Shown here: in pieces, positions 1 to 11,740 of the stretch
How the letters are laid out: the number at the start of each line of letters is the position of its first letter
Position numbering within the stretch: the first letter of the stretch is position 1
DNA from: Leucaena leucocephala
Taxonomy: Eukaryota; Streptophyta; Magnoliopsida; Fabales; Fabaceae
Reading direction: 5' to 3'
Assembly: GCA_037074615.1 (NCBI GenBank)
Contig: CM073522.1
Span: 25,728,962 to 25,792,961, forward strand
DNA: 64,000 nucleotides
Translations under genes and position numbers: made by a program
The notes under the pieces: model-generated
Seen by the model: only the letters and a program-made list of their open reading frames with translations
Told to the model about the DNA's origin: nothing
Database searches by the model: none

Positions 1-2056
1 TTAAACTATAAAAATTTTAATTATTTATTATTTTTGAGTTATTGATAAATAATATTTTTAATTGTGCTTTAAAAAAAACAAAAATAAAAATTAGGATGTT
101 ATACTTTTAACTTCTTCATCTTTCTCTTTTTTGTTTCTTCTTCTTTTATACTGGGTTCTTCATAATACCATTCAAGTAGCCGATTGCTTATATAGCTGTT
201 AGTGCTGACGTATGCATTTCACTCTATATGATCTTTAGTTGATCTCTTTTATGCTTGAAAAATGATATGAAACATGCTACATAAGAAATATATAAACATT
301 ATAAGCATATAGTAATTGCTTTCAAATGATTTAGAATTAAAAATTAAGATCTGATAAAGTATAGTCTAAAAATCTTTTCTCAGGATTATCCAAGGGTTTA
401 TCGAAGAGAACTCTTCTTGAAAAGGTCTTCGATAAATTGCTAAAGAATTATATTTGAAACTGTTAAAATCTTATCGAGCAATACTTTGATGATTAGCCTT
501 ATCGAAAAGGACTTTGATAAATCTTCAATTAATGTCATTCAAACAGATCTTATATTTATCGAATAATTTTTTGATAAATATCCTTATCGAAAAGCTCTTT
601 AAAAAATATTCTTTTAAAACATATACTTTCAGACTTATTGATATATTTCATAATACTTTATTTATCAAAATGTTCTTCGATAAATAGACTTTTTAAATAG
701 TTTATCGATAAATACTGAAGAATATCATTTTTAAACTTTTCAAAGAGAAGTTAAAACATTTTTTATCTTTTCAAATCATGTAACATATTTAGAAACTATA
801 ACTTATAAGATCATTCATCAAATCAGATCAAGAACATTATTTAGCACATAAGACCAAATCCATAAGACATAAGATTATAAGCACATAAATTATTTAACGT
901 GTTAAAACAAAGCTTATAAAGATCTTCCAACAAATAATATCAAGCTATAAATTTAATGAATATTATTCATTCAATCAAATCAAAGTAATTTATATGCCCA
1001 GGTTTATTCCAGGACTATCAATTAGATATTCAATTTAAACTTAAGAAGGATCTTATCGAATATCTCGTCGATAAATAGTTTGATTGAATAATTATCGATA
1101 AGAGCATAAAGAATCAGACTTATCTTTCATAAATAATCTCATTTTTATGTTTTTCAAGTTATACCAAACCATAGATAATTCAAACAAATTAACATCATTA
1201 TAAGAAATTAATCATCTTCAAAATCATTTATCAGACAATCAAACCTTTAGAGATTTGAGTTTAAAACATCTTATCATTTCTTTCAAATTTGATCTTTAGT
1301 AAATTTGTATTTCACATATCAATTTGAGAAGTAAACAAATCAGATAAAACACTGTTAAAATCATTTTTCAACTGAGAGATTCAGTGACCTCAAAAAGTTT
1401 GAAAATATCTTAATGATCATATTTTAAATCTTTCAAACTTTTTTTCTTTGATCATAAGCTTTTATAAATTTCTTTGAGAACCAACATTTTATCAAAAACA
1501 AGTTATATGAAAATCTCGTATTAATTCAGAGCTTTTGATAACTCAGACTCTTATTTATCGAAGAGTTATTCGATAAATCTTATTATCAAATATTCCTTTG
1601 ATAAATGAGTTTTTGAAAATAGAATGACTTCTTTTGAAAAATGAATTTATTGATTGCAATCTTTATTGATAAATACCTCGATTGATTAACACTTTGATAA
1701 AAACCTTTGTATAAATTCTTTTCACAAAACTGAGTCTTTACAAACTTATCGAAGGCTGCTTCAATAAATTCTCTTATCGAATAAATCTTTGAATGATTTC
1801 AGTTTAGGATCAATGGCTCGATAATTTCAGACTTATTCAAAAACTAAATCTTTAATAATTTATCAAAGTCTTCATCGAATCTTATTGAATATGTACTCGA
1901 TAAATGCTTTCTAGAAATGATATTTTTTAAAAAAAAAATTCATTTATCAAATAACTACCTTATCGATAAACTTATCTATAAATAGTCTTTACTAGTTAAG
2001 TTTTTTTTGAAATATTTTTTCAATTACTTATCATAATCAAAACATTAGAGTTTAAC
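1..2056 (-). mobile_element. Sirevirus-like LTR, TCGATAAAT-motif type (truncated by window edge)
   Basis: Noncoding AT-rich sequence dense in TTATCGAA and TCGATAAAT motifs, for example around 400-720, 1040-1110 and 1550-1980. From about 100 it aligns by eye, in the same orientation, with 62680-64000, sharing the CAAGTAGCCG segment and the phrase AAATCTTATCGAGCAAT. The right end, TTTAACA at 2050-2056, is the reverse complement of a TGTTAAA start, and the adjacent TTTTGATTATGATAA resembles the TTTTGATGATAACA found just inside the other Sirevirus-like LTRs here. That places the element on the minus strand. No polypurine tract follows the end, so it may be a solo LTR. The class assignment is inferred from family resemblance. 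Confidence 0.6.
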
Positions 2057-2121
2057 AGAAGAAAAAGAAGTGCGTAATGCTGCTGTGATTCAAGAGCAAA
2101 ATGTGATGACTTTATTTTAAA

Positions 2122-2208
2122 AAGAGAGAGAGAGAGAGGAAGAAGAAGAGGAAGGCGCTGGACATCATGTGTTTTAATATATATATGTGTGTGTGTGCGC
2201 GCGCGCGC
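2122..2208. repeat. GA microsatellite and compound TA-TG-CG microsatellite
   Basis: An (AG)n run lies at 2122-2138. An alternating purine-pyrimidine run at 2177-2208 passes from (AT)n through (GT)n to (GC)n without a break. The CG part stands out in a very AT-rich surrounding. Confidence 0.9.
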
Positions 2209-2269
2209 TGGAAAAAGAAAGTAAAAAGGAGTAAAGCTATTAATAAAGTTAAAAAGGAAACATGTGAGT

Positions 2270-3560
2270 TATGAAAATGTTAGAGGAGATACTATCCCAT
2301 GATATTATAAGAGATGTTTTATATGGGATAATGCTCCTAGAGTAATCTTGAATCAATTAGAATTAAAAATATAAAGTTGAGGTTTAAGAGATAAAGTGAG
2401 AGTAATAGTAATAAGAAGTTAGTAACCTCAATTATTCTAATGGAATTAGCAATTAATATTTGATGCTTATTTATGACCATTGGACATTATGGAAGTGGAG
2501 TTAGAGACTTGGACAATGAATATCCAAGTAAAGAAAAAGAGGAGAATAAATAGAGAAAGGGATAAAGCTCGAAGGTAGCAACTTTACTCATTCTTATATT
2601 TAAGTTGTTATATTTTATTATGCTTCTTAGCTTGCCATGAGATGAATAGTATTTAAGTTTGAATATGTTGAATGTTTTATTGAATTGTATTATGGCCATA
2701 GTTGACAATTCTATGCTTATGTGAATATGTTCTTGATTATGAGCTTGGCAATGTTATTTATTAATGAGTTTAAAGATGAAGCATAATTTGATTGCATGAA
2801 TGATACGAATTTGCTACGGAGAGTCTTCTAAATCTCATCCCTTTTATCCAACCATAATAGGTCTAATACGAAGGAGAAAACATGCATGAAGAAAAGCTAA
2901 AGGGAGGAAGAAGAAAAATAGAAAAATGTTATATTCCAGCATGTGATATATATTTTTCCATTTATGTAATTAATATGCAAAATGCCAATTTATGCAATGA
3001 AATTATATGGCATAATTATATCATGTTTTTATGATGTATATGAGCATATGGGAAGCCAAGTTAATAGTTTATACATGCTAGACTAATTAAAAAGAATTAA
3101 TTAAAGGTGGAAGATAAAATTGTAACTCCTGAGTAGTATGTTCAAGCTCTAGTTTGACATACTAAATAGATGAATCTGGTCATGATATTTGGCAAGGATG
3201 TAGTACACATCCTAAGTTTTAAATTCATAGATAGACGCGTGTATTGGATGTGTACATTAAGAGAAATAATTTTCTAAATTTAAAGGTTAGAATCTAAAAA
3301 TTTTAGATTTAGCCAAATGAACAGTAAAATTTGGCTAATTAACTATATTAAATGAGTTAGTATACGTCAAGTTTTATATTTTTCACTTAAAAGATCCATG
3401 AAATATCTTCAAGTAGAAATTTGTAACACCTTCATAAATTTTTTTTAAAATTAATTATAAAATTTTAAAGTTAAACTGTCAATATAAAAAATAAACAATA
3501 AATAGTACCTATGGACTATATTGAAAAGTTTTAATTTGTTGTCATAAGTAATATTTCTGT
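2270..3560 (+). repeat. Noncoding LTR-like repeat, copy 1 (related to 38830-39560)
   Basis: No coding potential. It shares an ordered series of blocks with 38830-39560: AATCTCATCC followed by a CCAACCA tract, an A/G-rich stretch, TTCATACATGCTAGA (here TTTATACATGCTAGA), GTAGTACACATCCTAA followed by AAATTCATA, and a final TTTTTTTAAAATTA block followed by AAATAGTAC. Such blocks are typical of plant Gypsy-type LTRs, but I cannot place exact ends or a target duplication, so the class is uncertain. Confidence 0.5.
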
Positions 3561-3569
3561 TAGTTAAAT

Positions 3570-3850
3570 ATATTTCTGAATACATACACTAAAAGAGTAA
3601 AAGTAGAATGTTTTAGTACTTGGAAGGCTATCAATAGGCATGAAGAAGGCTTGGTGGAACCTACGAAAACCATTACTCAAGACAAATAAACAAGAGTCGG
3701 TTTACTTTATTGAAGTAAACTTTTTTATTTATTTTATAATTTTTGTTTTTTAATAAGGCTATAAGGGCCAACAGTCATTAAGTAGTGTTTTAGTATCCTA
3801 AGAGCTCCAAATATTATTTAACCTCCATAATGTACGCTGATTATATTGTT
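3570..3850 (+). repeat. Dispersed repeat, copy 1 (pair with 9430-9780)
   Basis: Shares with 9430-9780 the ordered blocks ACTTGGAA, GAAGGCTTGGTGGA, CATTACTC, a TTACTTTATT block, TTTGTAATTTTTG-like T-rich sequence, AAGGCTA and TATCCTAAGAG. It is a direct repeat about 5.9 kb from its partner. The pair could be remnants of one LTR family; nothing coding lies in either. Confidence 0.55.
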
Positions 3851-4134
3851 GAATGTCCTAATAATGTCTTTGGACTCTTGATTTTGACGTTGACAGGTTG
3901 ATTTTCTTGATGAATGGAGATTTCTTTTTCTCCCTATTATTCTCATTGAAGAAAATAAAATGAAACCTTTTCAGTTGTAAAACATAGAAAGGAAAATCCT
4001 AAATAAATACCATATGAATATTGAAATTCCATTTTAGTGATTCAAAAATTTCATAATCCCAAATTGGTTATAGGTATCAAATGGGATTTTAAAATGTTTT
4101 GTTATTTTCTAAAATTGCCCTCACACATAAAAAA

Positions 4135-4260
4135 AAAAGGCAATGCCCCTTTGCAGCCGCGGTGGCAAAGGTGGGAATTGATCCCCCAACCCCTTGGATT
4201 CCGAGATGCAAAATAACCATTGAGCCACAAATACACCATAACAAAAAAAAAAAAAAAAAG
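4135..4260 (-). mobile_element. tRNA-derived SINE-like fragment
   Basis: Read on the minus strand, TGGCTCAATGG fits an RNA polymerase III A box and GGGGATCAATTCCC a degenerate B box at about tRNA spacing. The segment is GC-rich against its surroundings. On the plus strand it ends in an A17 tract at about 4243-4259, so either the tail belongs to a plus-strand insertion with an inverted promoter head or the A tract is independent. No target duplication was found. Confidence 0.45.
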
Positions 4261-5286
4261 AAATATACTCTCTCAAATTAGATTAAAAATATTAGTTAAA
4301 TTAATTATTTATAATAATTATATATTGATTTCTCTAAAATACTTTTTAATATATGTACATCGGAACTACCTATTGATAGAAACTCCTTAATATATGTGTA
4401 ATTATATAGAAATACTTTGTAGGGAGAATTATAAATTTAAAAGACAAAATAGATTGTGATATTATATTTATAATTAAAGTAAATCCCTTATCTAGCTTGT
4501 ATAATTAAGATCAAAGATAGTATAAGTTAACTATTAAACTTAGACCACATTCGATTTATTAATTTTATATCGTAATTTACTATACTTCATTAACTATTAG
4601 CAACAATAGTAATATAATTGACAACTAGTTTTTGCCAAATCCTAATCTTGTTAAAATTTAATGTTTTTGTATCGCAATTTACTATATTTCATTAGTTATT
4701 GATTACAACAATAATGCATTTGACAATTTTTTTATTAAATTTTAAACTTGTTAAAATAAATAAATTCTTATGGCGATTTGTTATGGTTTTGTATATCAAT
4801 TTATTATTCTTATGACGATTTACTATATTTTTTAAAATAAATACTTTTGTATATCAATTTATTACACTTTATTAACTATTGACTATAATAGTAATACAAT
4901 TGATAACTATGATTTTTAAATCTCAAACTTATTAAAATAAATGAATTCTTATGATGATTTATTACTTTTTAAATTGTGGTGGTCAATTGTATCATTATTG
5001 TAGCCAGTATCTAATGAAGTGTTGCAAACTAAATATTATAAGTAATTAATTTTCCCTATTTTACTGGGGGTCGTTTTGGAAACTACTATGATCTTTTGAC
5101 ATTTTTAATGATTTATCTTCAATTTAACTAAGGTAGAAAAAACAAAACCTCCATTTAGCGTCCTTTGTTTGTGCACGTGTTTGGTGGGTAAACTGAACCT
5201 ATATTGTGAATAGGAGGAGTAAATTGGAGTCCATATAAACTCCTCTTTAATAAGGGATTTAGTTGATAACAAACCTGATCCACTTT
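4261..5286. repeat. AT-rich noncoding DNA with degenerate tandem units
   Basis: From about 4555 to 5000 a unit of roughly 130-150 bp recurs imperfectly. Each copy contains a CATTA(A/G)(C/T)TATTGA block, a run resembling AACAATAATGCA(A/T)TTGA, AAACTTGTTAAAATAAAT and TTCTTATG(A/G)(C/T)GATTT. No ORF or RNA gene was recognised. Confidence 0.5.
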
Positions 5287-5294
5287 AGTCAAAT

Positions 5295-6020
5295 TAAGGG
5301 TGTGCATAGATAAAACTAGGTAGAGTAGTCCCCTTGTTCAGTGCCTTGTCCGAAAATTCTATGGGTTATATTTTGTAACCCGATGCTTTGCCCTGCCCAG
5401 TAAAAGCCTTAACCATTTTAGGCTAGGCATGGGCGGGCTTGTATGCTCAAATTGTGATGTCCTGCTTATATTGTGAAAAAAAAAATCTACAATCATAAAC
5501 TTATAAAATAATATCATATTTTTATCTTTAAGAGTTAAATAATATCCATAATTTATTAAGAATAAGGTAACAAAAAGATAGTAATTAAAGTCTTGAAGTA
5601 CATTACATATATAAAAAAATTTTAAAATCTGTATCAGAGTCAGATATCTGTAGAGGTATCGCAATACTTATAATTGAATGCTTAGTAAGTAAAGTATGGA
5701 AGCAACTTCGGTATCTATATAAATATAAGATTTATATTCAAAAATTTGAAAATGAGTAAAGAAAGTTATCAGCTAAAATGAAAAGTGTAGAATTACAAAA
5801 AGAAGAAGTTAATAAAAAATAAAATTCTAAGAAAAAAATAAAAAATATAATATATATATATAAGGCCGGGCTAAATGAGTAGGGCGACATATCTTGCCCG
5901 ATGCCCTGCTCTGCTCGACACTTGGCCCTGCCCTGCCCAAATATATTTTAGGCCAGGCTGGGCAATTTTTTTCTGAGCTAAGGCGGGCAGATCGGGCCAC
6001 GGACATGATGAACACCCTTA
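5295..6020. mobile_element. Non-autonomous hAT-type element (MITE)
   Basis: The ends are inverted: TAAGGGTGTGCAT on the left and the reverse complement TAAGGGTGTTCAT on the right. An exact 8-bp duplication AGTCAAAT flanks it (5287-5294 and 6021-6028), the size that hAT transposases make. GC-rich subterminal arms rich in GGGC/GCCC (about 5385-5445 and 5865-6000) flank an AT-rich core. There is no transposase coding capacity, so it would depend on an element elsewhere. Confidence 0.85.
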
Positions 6021-6028
6021 AGTCAAAT

Positions 6029-8003
6029 CTTCTCCAAATTTTCTTTTTTTTTTCTCGTCCGAGTTCCTAGATAAGAATGCTTCCTCCGCGGCCACTATCA
6101 TGAACATTAGGGATTGATAATCTAGTTCAATGTAAATGTAATTTAGGATATGAGGTGAACCTAGAGAATAATCCTGTCACTATATGATCAGTCATATAAC
6201 ATTCTAATTTTTATTATTATATTTAGACATAATTAAAAATATTATTTATTAATAATTTAAAAATATAATCTAATTAAATTATTATAGCTTATTATTTTTA
6301 TTATTTTTAATAAAATAAAATATATAGATTATCCTATTATTAGCTTATTTAGAATTTTATAATTTGATTATTATTATTATTAATTAAAATTTTATTAGAA
6401 TTTAGATTCAGATTTAGATATGCATTTAAATTTTAAAAATATAGTTTAAATTTTAAATTACGATATCTGATAGGATTTTGATAAAGATAATAATAATATA
6501 CCTATATTTTTTATTAAACATACAAATAATAATATACGTATTTATATTATAATAATATATTTTAAATTTTAAATTATCATATCTAATAGAATTTTGAAGA
6601 AGACAATAATAATACTGTAAAATAAAAAGATCAGATTAGATAATATTAAAATTTTAAACCTTATGAATTATATATAAGTACCTTAAGCCTAGTCCTTAAC
6701 TTCCATTATTATCTAATTTCTTTTTTCACTCCTATCAGACTGTCATTGAGATTTTGAAGTAACTTTATTAAAGTACCAGATTATTTGTGATTAATGTTGT
6801 TGTACATGGGGCCACTAAATTATTCTTTGCTTTTATGAGAGGTAACCACTTTCTATTCGTTGTGTGTGCTAATGTGATGTTTGTGAATAATTTGATATAT
6901 ATATAAATCTATTGATATTGATATGATTGTATTGAGAAAACTTATTTGATTATTTTTATTGAAAATAGTATTGTGGGATTTAAAATTTAATTTAAAAAGT
7001 TTGAGTTGAGATTATAAACTTGTTATATCTTGATATTGGAATTTAAAAAAAGTTATTATCTTGATAAATTCCTTTTGTATTATTTATCAAACTATTTAGA
7101 TTTTGATTAATATGATTATTTTAAGAATTATGCATTGGGGATGAGTGATGATAGAGTTGTATTTCTACTATGTGGTATAGCCTCCATTGAAACTCGATAA
7201 TTGACTTTTGTCCCCCTAGTTTATCGAGAGATGTGCCCTACCTATTTATCGAAGAGCTGCGACACCTCTACCTATTTACCAAGGGGGAATGAACCCATGT
7301 TCCATTCATGTATTCTATAGATTTTGCATATCCATAACATTTGACTAGTTAACTTTTTGAGTGGCTAGGTATATGGTAGTTATCTCTAGCCCATGGGTTC
7401 AGTTGGTGAGGATAAGGCAGTTTAGTTAGATTGATTGGAGGAACTTGTATGGTTTATCCATTTAATTTTATTATGATAATATGTTATTTTCTATATAGTA
7501 TTTTGTGAATTGTCCCACTTGATATCTCATGAGCATATGTTAGTACTCATGATGAGTAGAATTATTGGTTATTGAGATGTTTGTCTCACACTATTTTTGT
7601 TAACTTTTTTCAGGTGATAGTCTCTTCTAGGACTCTAGAGAAAATTTTAGAGGCTTAATTAATGGTATATCAATTGTATAACATTCTCTTTTGAATGTAT
7701 GTGTAGAATACTTGTATATTGATATAGTAGGGTTAATTATACATACTCTAATATTATATAATACATTATTTGAATTTGATTACGGAAGTTTGTCTTAGGG
7801 ATGATATTTTAAATATCCATAATAGACTCTTCTAAATTATTAATTATTTTTTCAATTTTATTAAAATTGCATAGACTCTTACATTATTTTTATATATACA
7901 CTTTAATCTAATTTTTAATATCTTTAATAATATTTTATAAAAAATTCTATAATTACCATTTTATTAATTAATATACATGTTTATAGAAAAGTGTAATATT
8001 TAT
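6029..8003. repeat. AT-rich noncoding stretch with an LTR-like segment
   Basis: 6180-6660 is almost pure A/T with no ORF. From about 6660 to 7740 the sequence resembles noncoding plant LTR DNA (TATATAAGTACCTTAAGCC, then CAGTTGGTGAGGATAAGG, then ATCTCATGAGCATATGTTAGTACTC). A similar general pattern occurs at 27900-28090 (CACCTCATAAGGGTGTTAGTA, GTCTCACTCC, TTTTCAGGT). Element ends could not be placed. Confidence 0.35.
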
Positions 8004-8018
8004 ATTATAAAATCAAAT

Positions 8019-8143
8019 GAGCCTTGGCGTACGCAGAAAATTTTCGTTGGGAGACTCACCCACCATAGCCAGGTGCGCGACGTGGGTCGAATCCGGATGT
8101 AGTCGGGGCAAAGCTCCGGTGAACCGGGTGGGCAACAAAAAAA
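8019..8143 (+). mobile_element. SINE with 15-bp target duplication
   Basis: A 125-bp GC-rich unit starting GAGCCTTGGCG, containing a B-box-like GGTCGAATCC and ending in an A tract. It is flanked by the exact direct repeat ATTATAAAATCAAAT (8004-8018 and 8144-8158), the mark of LINE-dependent retroposition. It is noncoding and a pol III transcript is expected. Confidence 0.8.
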
Positions 8144-8523
8144 ATTATAAAATCAAATATATTCTAGTATCTATCTAGTAAAAATATACAATTTATAAAA
8201 TATTTAGCAATTTATATATCCTAAATAATTTGACTAATCTTATTCTTTTTCTATCATAATTATTTATATTTTAAGAAAAATTCTTTTTATGACCATGGTA
8301 GTGTTTCTTTTAGATTTTAGTAAAACTCTTTTTTATCATGGTTAACTCTTTTGAAATAAATTAAATTTATTTATAATATTCTTTTTAATTTATATTGTGT
8401 ATAAAATAAATTTAAATAATTAATAGTAGTTATATTTTAGGAGGATTTTATATGTCAAGTGGAGGAATACCTAAAAGAAAAGATTTTAAATTTAAATTTT
8501 GATAAGCATGTGTATAATTATAT

Positions 8524-8743
8524 TTTTTTTTGTGCAAGAATTTTTGGAAAGGGGTTGAGCTCACCCATTGTTCAAGGGCAGGGCGAAATCTCCATTCTTC
8601 CTAAGCGATACCAATATTGGGCAGGGCGAACTGTCTATTACTCTCAGAAGTAAACTTAGACACCCATGAGTTAGGATGCCTCCTAAACGCCGTGACTAGA
8701 ACTATAACAAAGTGGTACTCCTTAGGGTTTGAACACGCTCTAA
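8524..8743 (-). mobile_element. SINE family X, copy 1 (minus)
   Basis: Shares blocks with 33796-34062 and 9187-9314. Read on the minus strand it has GTGTTCAAACCCTAAGGAG (B-box region), TTTGTTATAGTT, GGATGTATCCTA-like sequence, GCTTAGGAAGAATG and a TTTCGCCCTGCCCTTG tail motif. The 10-bp repeat ATAATTATAT flanks it (8514-8523 and 8744-8753). The small ORF that crosses this stretch is a by-product of the SINE. Confidence 0.7.
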
Positions 8744-8759
8744 ATAATTATATATCTCA

Positions 8760-9169
8760 CATTTTTATCAGTTGAACCCACAAATAATAAGTATAAATAT
8801 ATGTAAAATTATATTAAAAATAATTTTATTCAAAACACTCTCGTGATAGTGGCCCATCAAAGGACCTCGAGAAGCTAATCCATGAAAAATGATACAAGCA
8901 ATTCGAAAGAATTACTCATATGGAAAGAGGGAGGCCCGTCGAAATACACTAGTTTTTGACTCGTGCAAAGTAACTATTTCTCGGCAGCTTGGACTATAAC
9001 GACTTCTGTCCCACATATCACTAGGAATATCAGAATCTTTGCAAAAGGCTTTATAAAACTTTCGTCTCAATTCTTATTTAACTACGAGTAATCTACGTGT
9101 ATCTTTTTTAATAAATATTTAATTATTAATTTATTATATTATGAACGACTAACTCTTTTTATTATAATC
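8760..9169. other. Unrecognised noncoding stretch
   Basis: No ORF of note and no repeat boundary that I can support. 8840-9060 is somewhat more GC-balanced (CTCGAGAAGCTAATCC, GAGGCCCGTCGAAATAC) and may be a fragment of an LTR, but nothing in it settles this. Confidence 0.3.
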
Positions 9170-9186
9170 AACTCCTATTGTTATAA

Positions 9187-9314
9187 GTTTGAGAATAATA
9201 GACAACTCATCTTACCCAATATTAGTATTACTTAGGAGAAAAGGAAATTTCGCCCTGTCCTTAGATCGTGGGCGAATCCAATTCTTTTCTAAAAATTTTT
9301 ATAACAAAAAAAAA
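9187..9314 (+). mobile_element. SINE family X, copy 2 (5'-truncated)
   Basis: Only the 3' part of the family unit is present: GAGAATAATAGACA, ATTAGTATTACTTAGGAG, TTTCGCCCTGTCCTTAG, then an A tract. It is flanked by the exact 17-bp repeat AACTCCTATTGTTATAA (9170-9186 and 9315-9331), so it was inserted already truncated. Confidence 0.8.
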
Positions 9315-9429
9315 AAACTCCTATTGTTATAAAAGATTTAGATTCAAAAGACTATAATGTGTTTTTAAAGCTTATTCCAAAACCTAAAGTGCAAAACACA
9401 AATATATACATAAACCAGATAAATTGGAT

Positions 9430-9780
9430 CATAGTCTTGTATATTTAGAGACCAAATGTAGATTCTAATGTATCGTGGGAATACATGAATTTGAATAATA
9501 CTTGGAAAGATCTCAATGGGCATAACGAAGGCTTGGTGGAGCTATATGAAAGGCATTACTCTGTACCAATCAAATTAGAGTCAAATTACTTTATTTAAGT
9601 CAATTTTTTTATTTTGTAATTTTTGTTTTTTTAACAAGGCTAAGAGCCAAGCCCCAGGGTCATCAAGTTGTGTTTTAGGTGTCATTTAAACATTAATGGT
9701 ATTTTAGGATTTTTTTTATTTCTTTGGATTATCCTAAGAGTTCAAAATATTATTTAATCTTCATACAATCAGACTGTCTT
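9430..9780 (+). repeat. Dispersed repeat, copy 2 (pair with 3570-3850)
   Basis: Contains CTTGGAAAGATCTCAATGGG, GAAGGCTTGGTGGAGC, CATTACTCTGTACC and TTATCCTAAGAG in the same order as the copy at 3570-3850. The copies differ at many positions and by small gaps, so the pair is old. Confidence 0.55.
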
Positions 9781-11059
9781 TTATAACCTCATTTACTCTT
9801 AATGTTATCATGCAAAATATTATATATATATATATATATGATGAGATTAGTTTTCAAATTATTTACTTGTCAAAAAACAAAACCTAAGTGAACTTGTCAT
9901 TTCAACCACGTTTATTTGCTTTACTAAGGAAAATTTAATTTACAAGAGTGAGCTACAAAATGAGAAGTTTAAAAATGCAAGAGAAGTAGTTGCAAGATAA
10001 AAATAACCAAAATAATTTCCTCATCTCATATTATATAGTTTTTTTTAAATATTAATATTTTATAGGAGCCTAGAATGATACGTCAAACATTGAAATATAT
10101 ACATACATACATATATATATATATAATCAAAACAGTACGTTATTTTTTTTATAGGGAAAATCATCTTTGAGGCAATTATAGTTTTATTTAATTTTCAATT
10201 TAGTACTTGTGTATTTTTTTCTCTTAATAAATTCTTTAATTGTACTCTACTAGCACTATTGATCCCTGTAATCTTATCCAATTAACATTTTTAACTCCAG
10301 TATAAACGTTAATTGTGCTAACAGAATAGAATTACAGAATTTATTAATGGAAAAAAATACACAGTTACTAAATTAAAAATTAAAGAAAACTATAGACCCT
10401 AATAATGGTTTCCTTTTGTTATATTTAGATTCTAAACTCTTCATACATACATATATTGAAATATGAGGAGCAACTAATAGACATTGATTTATCAACATAG
10501 AGTTAGTCTAATAGTATAAGGCCTAGTTAGATTTATCTAGGTTTCAAGTTCGATTCATAGAGAAGGCAATTATACTAAAAAAATAACCACGAATCTTAAA
10601 AATTGGATATTGATAATAAGATTCAATAAATAGTATATAAAATAGACATGGATTTTAGTTAAAAAGGTTTTGAATTTGAGTCTATTAATGATTTTTGGTA
10701 AGATCTTTTATGAAGGAAGCAAAGTTAGGGTAAAAATATACCCAACAACCCGAACGAAATTTAGAAATATACCTTAAAATATTTAAAAGTATAATTAACA
10801 ATCTAAAATAATTAAATTGATGCAATGTCACCCCTCCCTCAACAGAATAATAACAACGTTTTCTCCCTGACCGCACAAGCATTTTATTTCAATAAAAATG
10901 ACAGGTAATTATTAAAAATGCCACATGGGTTTTGTATAAAAAAAAACGCAACCCATGTGCGAAGACTAGATGATTCACAGAGGTTTAAGCCCAGAAAACA
11001 TAGAAAGATTTTGTTTTTCCTTCTCTCTGGTCAGTTTCACATACTCTGCAACAAAAAGA
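9781..11059. other. AT-rich noncoding DNA with a weak tRNA-like segment
   Basis: (TA)n tracts at about 9821-9839 and a CATA/TA run at about 10102-10125. Around 10500-10580 a tRNA-like pair of boxes (TTAGTCTAATAGT and AAGTTCGATTC) suggests a degraded plus-strand SINE, without a visible target duplication. 10685-11059 holds nothing I recognise. Confidence 0.35.
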
Positions 11060-11721
11060 TGTTGTAAAATCTAAACTTGTATTTTTCTGAAACTTTTTAT
11101 TTTATTGCGTGTGTCTGGTTCACGAACCTCACTTCAAAAGGGTTCTTCAAAACTGAAATAATCATGAGCCCAACCTCTATTCTCGATTCCAGTAAACCCT
11201 TCTTCGTCATAAAAAACTCTTGTCTGGTCAGAAACAACCAACCCCAGAACACCTTCTTCTTTCTTCGAACAGCCCCGACGTTATTGGGATAAACTCAATT
11301 CTCAACCACTGGGTCTTGGCCTCGTGGATTCCCTCATTGGTAGGCGTACCTATCGTCAGTTCACTTGCTTCAGGTACTCACACGGTAACCTGTTACTGTT
11401 ACTAGACTCGAGTCTCTAGTACACAGTAAAAACACACTAGAGAGGAGAAGAGAAAGTTTCTATTTTGCCAAGAGAAGAGAGTAATAACGCAGAGCACACC
11501 TCGTACATGCTTATGTATTATGAAAAATAATAATACTCCCCCAGTCACGCATGAAGAGAAAATTGGGGGGTTAGTTACCTCAATCATTCCCTATATCATT
11601 TTGAATATTTTAAGGTATTCAAAATAATAACCCAACTCTTTAGGTATTTATGTTTCAGTTCCATACGTATATATGGGTTTGGGTCTAATACATCAAGGGT
11701 GGATCGGCCCATTTTCCTACA
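11060..11721 (-). mobile_element. LTR of Copia element A
   Basis: Read on the minus strand it starts TGTAGGAAAATGGGCC right after a polypurine tract and ends near TTTTACAACA, giving TG...CA ends and about 662 bp. Shared blocks with the LTR of element B (56624-57073) include CCCAAACCCA near the start and a GTACGCCTA ... CATTGGTA-like block. The start is well supported by the polypurine tract; the far end is a best guess. The small ORFs inside are incidental. Confidence 0.6.
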
Positions 11722-11740
11722 TCTCCCACTCACACTTAGT
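11722..11740 (-). other. Polypurine tract of Copia element A
   Basis: On the minus strand AAGTGTGAGTGGGAGA lies directly before the TG of the LTR, the standard primer position for plus-strand DNA synthesis in Copia retrotransposons. Confidence 0.75.

Noticed and set aside
4150..4230. A functional tRNA gene
   Set aside because: Boxes are present but the sequence does not fold into a convincing cloverleaf with a proper anticodon arm; it fits a SINE or decayed tRNA better.
5359..6015. Two minus-strand ORFs
   Set aside because: Both fall within a MITE with clear ends and a target duplication.
8459..8653. 64-codon plus-strand ORF
   Set aside because: Most of it is antisense to a SINE with a target duplication.
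11077..11587. Three overlapping ORFs on both strands
   Set aside because: They fall inside the LTR of Copia A, have no conserved motif and are mutually overlapping.
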